This document shows positions 63,896 to 64,000 of a stretch of DNA of 64,000 nt, one piece after another. This stretch comes from Oscillospiraceae bacterium (lineage in GTDB: Bacteria; Bacillota; Clostridia; Oscillospirales; SIG627). The stretch spans positions 29,804 to 93,803 of the forward strand of contig SVQO01000007.1 in the NCBI GenBank assembly GCA_015065325.1, written 5' to 3'. Numbering within the stretch: position 1 is the stretch's first letter; every line of letters starts with the position of its first letter. The translations under genes were made by a program, and so were the position numbers. The notes beneath the pieces were generated by a model. The model ran no database searches, was not told the origin of the DNA, and saw only the letters and a list, made by a program, of their open reading frames with translations.

Positions 63896-64000
63896 TAAAT
63901 ATCCCCCCGTATAACGGGGGGTATTTCATTTTCGGGCATAGCCCTAAACAATACTGGCGACGCACAAGTGCGTTTTGGGGTTGGCCTGCCAGCCATGCAA
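63896..64000. other. GC-rich hairpin and unassigned right-end sequence
   Basis: CCCCCCGTATAACGGGGGG near 63903-63921 makes a strong hairpin with A/T flanks. The remaining 80 bases to the edge are GC-richer than nearby intergenic DNA. A minus-strand frame (63805-63996) runs through the hairpin and into the phosphoesterase start, so I do not call it a gene. The stretch looks like the end of a dispersed repeat or of a gene outside the window. Confidence 0.35.

Noticed and set aside
63805..63996. 63-codon minus-strand gene at the right edge
   Set aside because: It runs through a GC hairpin and into the start of the phosphoesterase gene, has no ribosome site, and I cannot support it as a protein.

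Overview
The window looks like a chromosomal segment of an anaerobic, fermentative Clostridia-type firmicute. The evidence is a T-box leader, a ZTP (pfl-motif) riboswitch, AGGAGG-type ribosome binding sites, TTGACA/TATAAT promoters, intrinsic terminators after most units, a GatCAB tRNA amidation operon, pyruvate formate-lyase, PPi-dependent phosphofructokinase and a sortase-type surface protein. No rRNA, tRNA, CRISPR array or transposase was seen.

Layout. 1-8178: a penicillin-binding protein cut by the left edge, dnaE, then a divergent run of acyl-ACP thioesterase, tgt, an RNA methyltransferase and a class IV aminotransferase. 8281-16052: ABC exporter, purine phosphoribosyltransferase, hemolysin-III protein, nagA with a ROK kinase and a divergent AraC regulator, and a cysteine synthase-type enzyme. 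16137-19228: ZTP riboswitch with pflB-pflA. 19247-23754: thrH, then a phosphodiester glycosidase-like protein with a hexose phosphomutase. 23897-28945: T-box-controlled aspS-gatC-gatA-gatB. 29161-33431: yjbR-metF-metH activation domain-metH. 33534-40186: six-gene operon of an AraC regulator and five proteins suggestive of carbohydrate or ester breakdown. 40449-43887: nagB, a membrane methyltransferase and pfp. 43901-52411: a regulator with two DNA-binding domains and three palindromic operators, a small cysteine-bearing protein, and a 2175-residue cell-wall adhesin. 52466-56424: an XRE regulator, a 2.4 kb island in the 3' end of guaA, and guaA. 56579-64000: GNAT, AraC with alpha-galactosidase, XRE regulator with a lipoprotein metallopeptidase, and a calcineurin-type protein with a beta-propeller.

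Three things stand out. First, two glutamine-dependent amidotransferases appear to have lost their glutaminase parts: the GatA in the gatCAB operon lacks all three catalytic residues of the amidase (Lys, cis-Ser, Ser), and guaA encodes only the ATP-pyrophosphatase and dimerisation half of GMP synthetase with no glutaminase subunit beside it. This suggests free ammonia, or a glutaminase supplied in trans, feeds tRNA amidation and GMP synthesis. Second, guaA carries a small island bounded by a 10 bp direct repeat (GAGTGGGAAT), with a nuclease of the PD-(D/E)XK type joined to winged-helix modules, and the original guaA terminator stranded 2.4 kb away. Third, the operon at 33534-40122 combines an M24-fold protein lacking metal ligands, an ASRT-family protein, a DUF4838 protein, a phosphotriesterase-family protein and an SGNH hydrolase, a combination whose substrate I cannot name.

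All functional calls come from reading motifs and lengths by eye; no database search was run.
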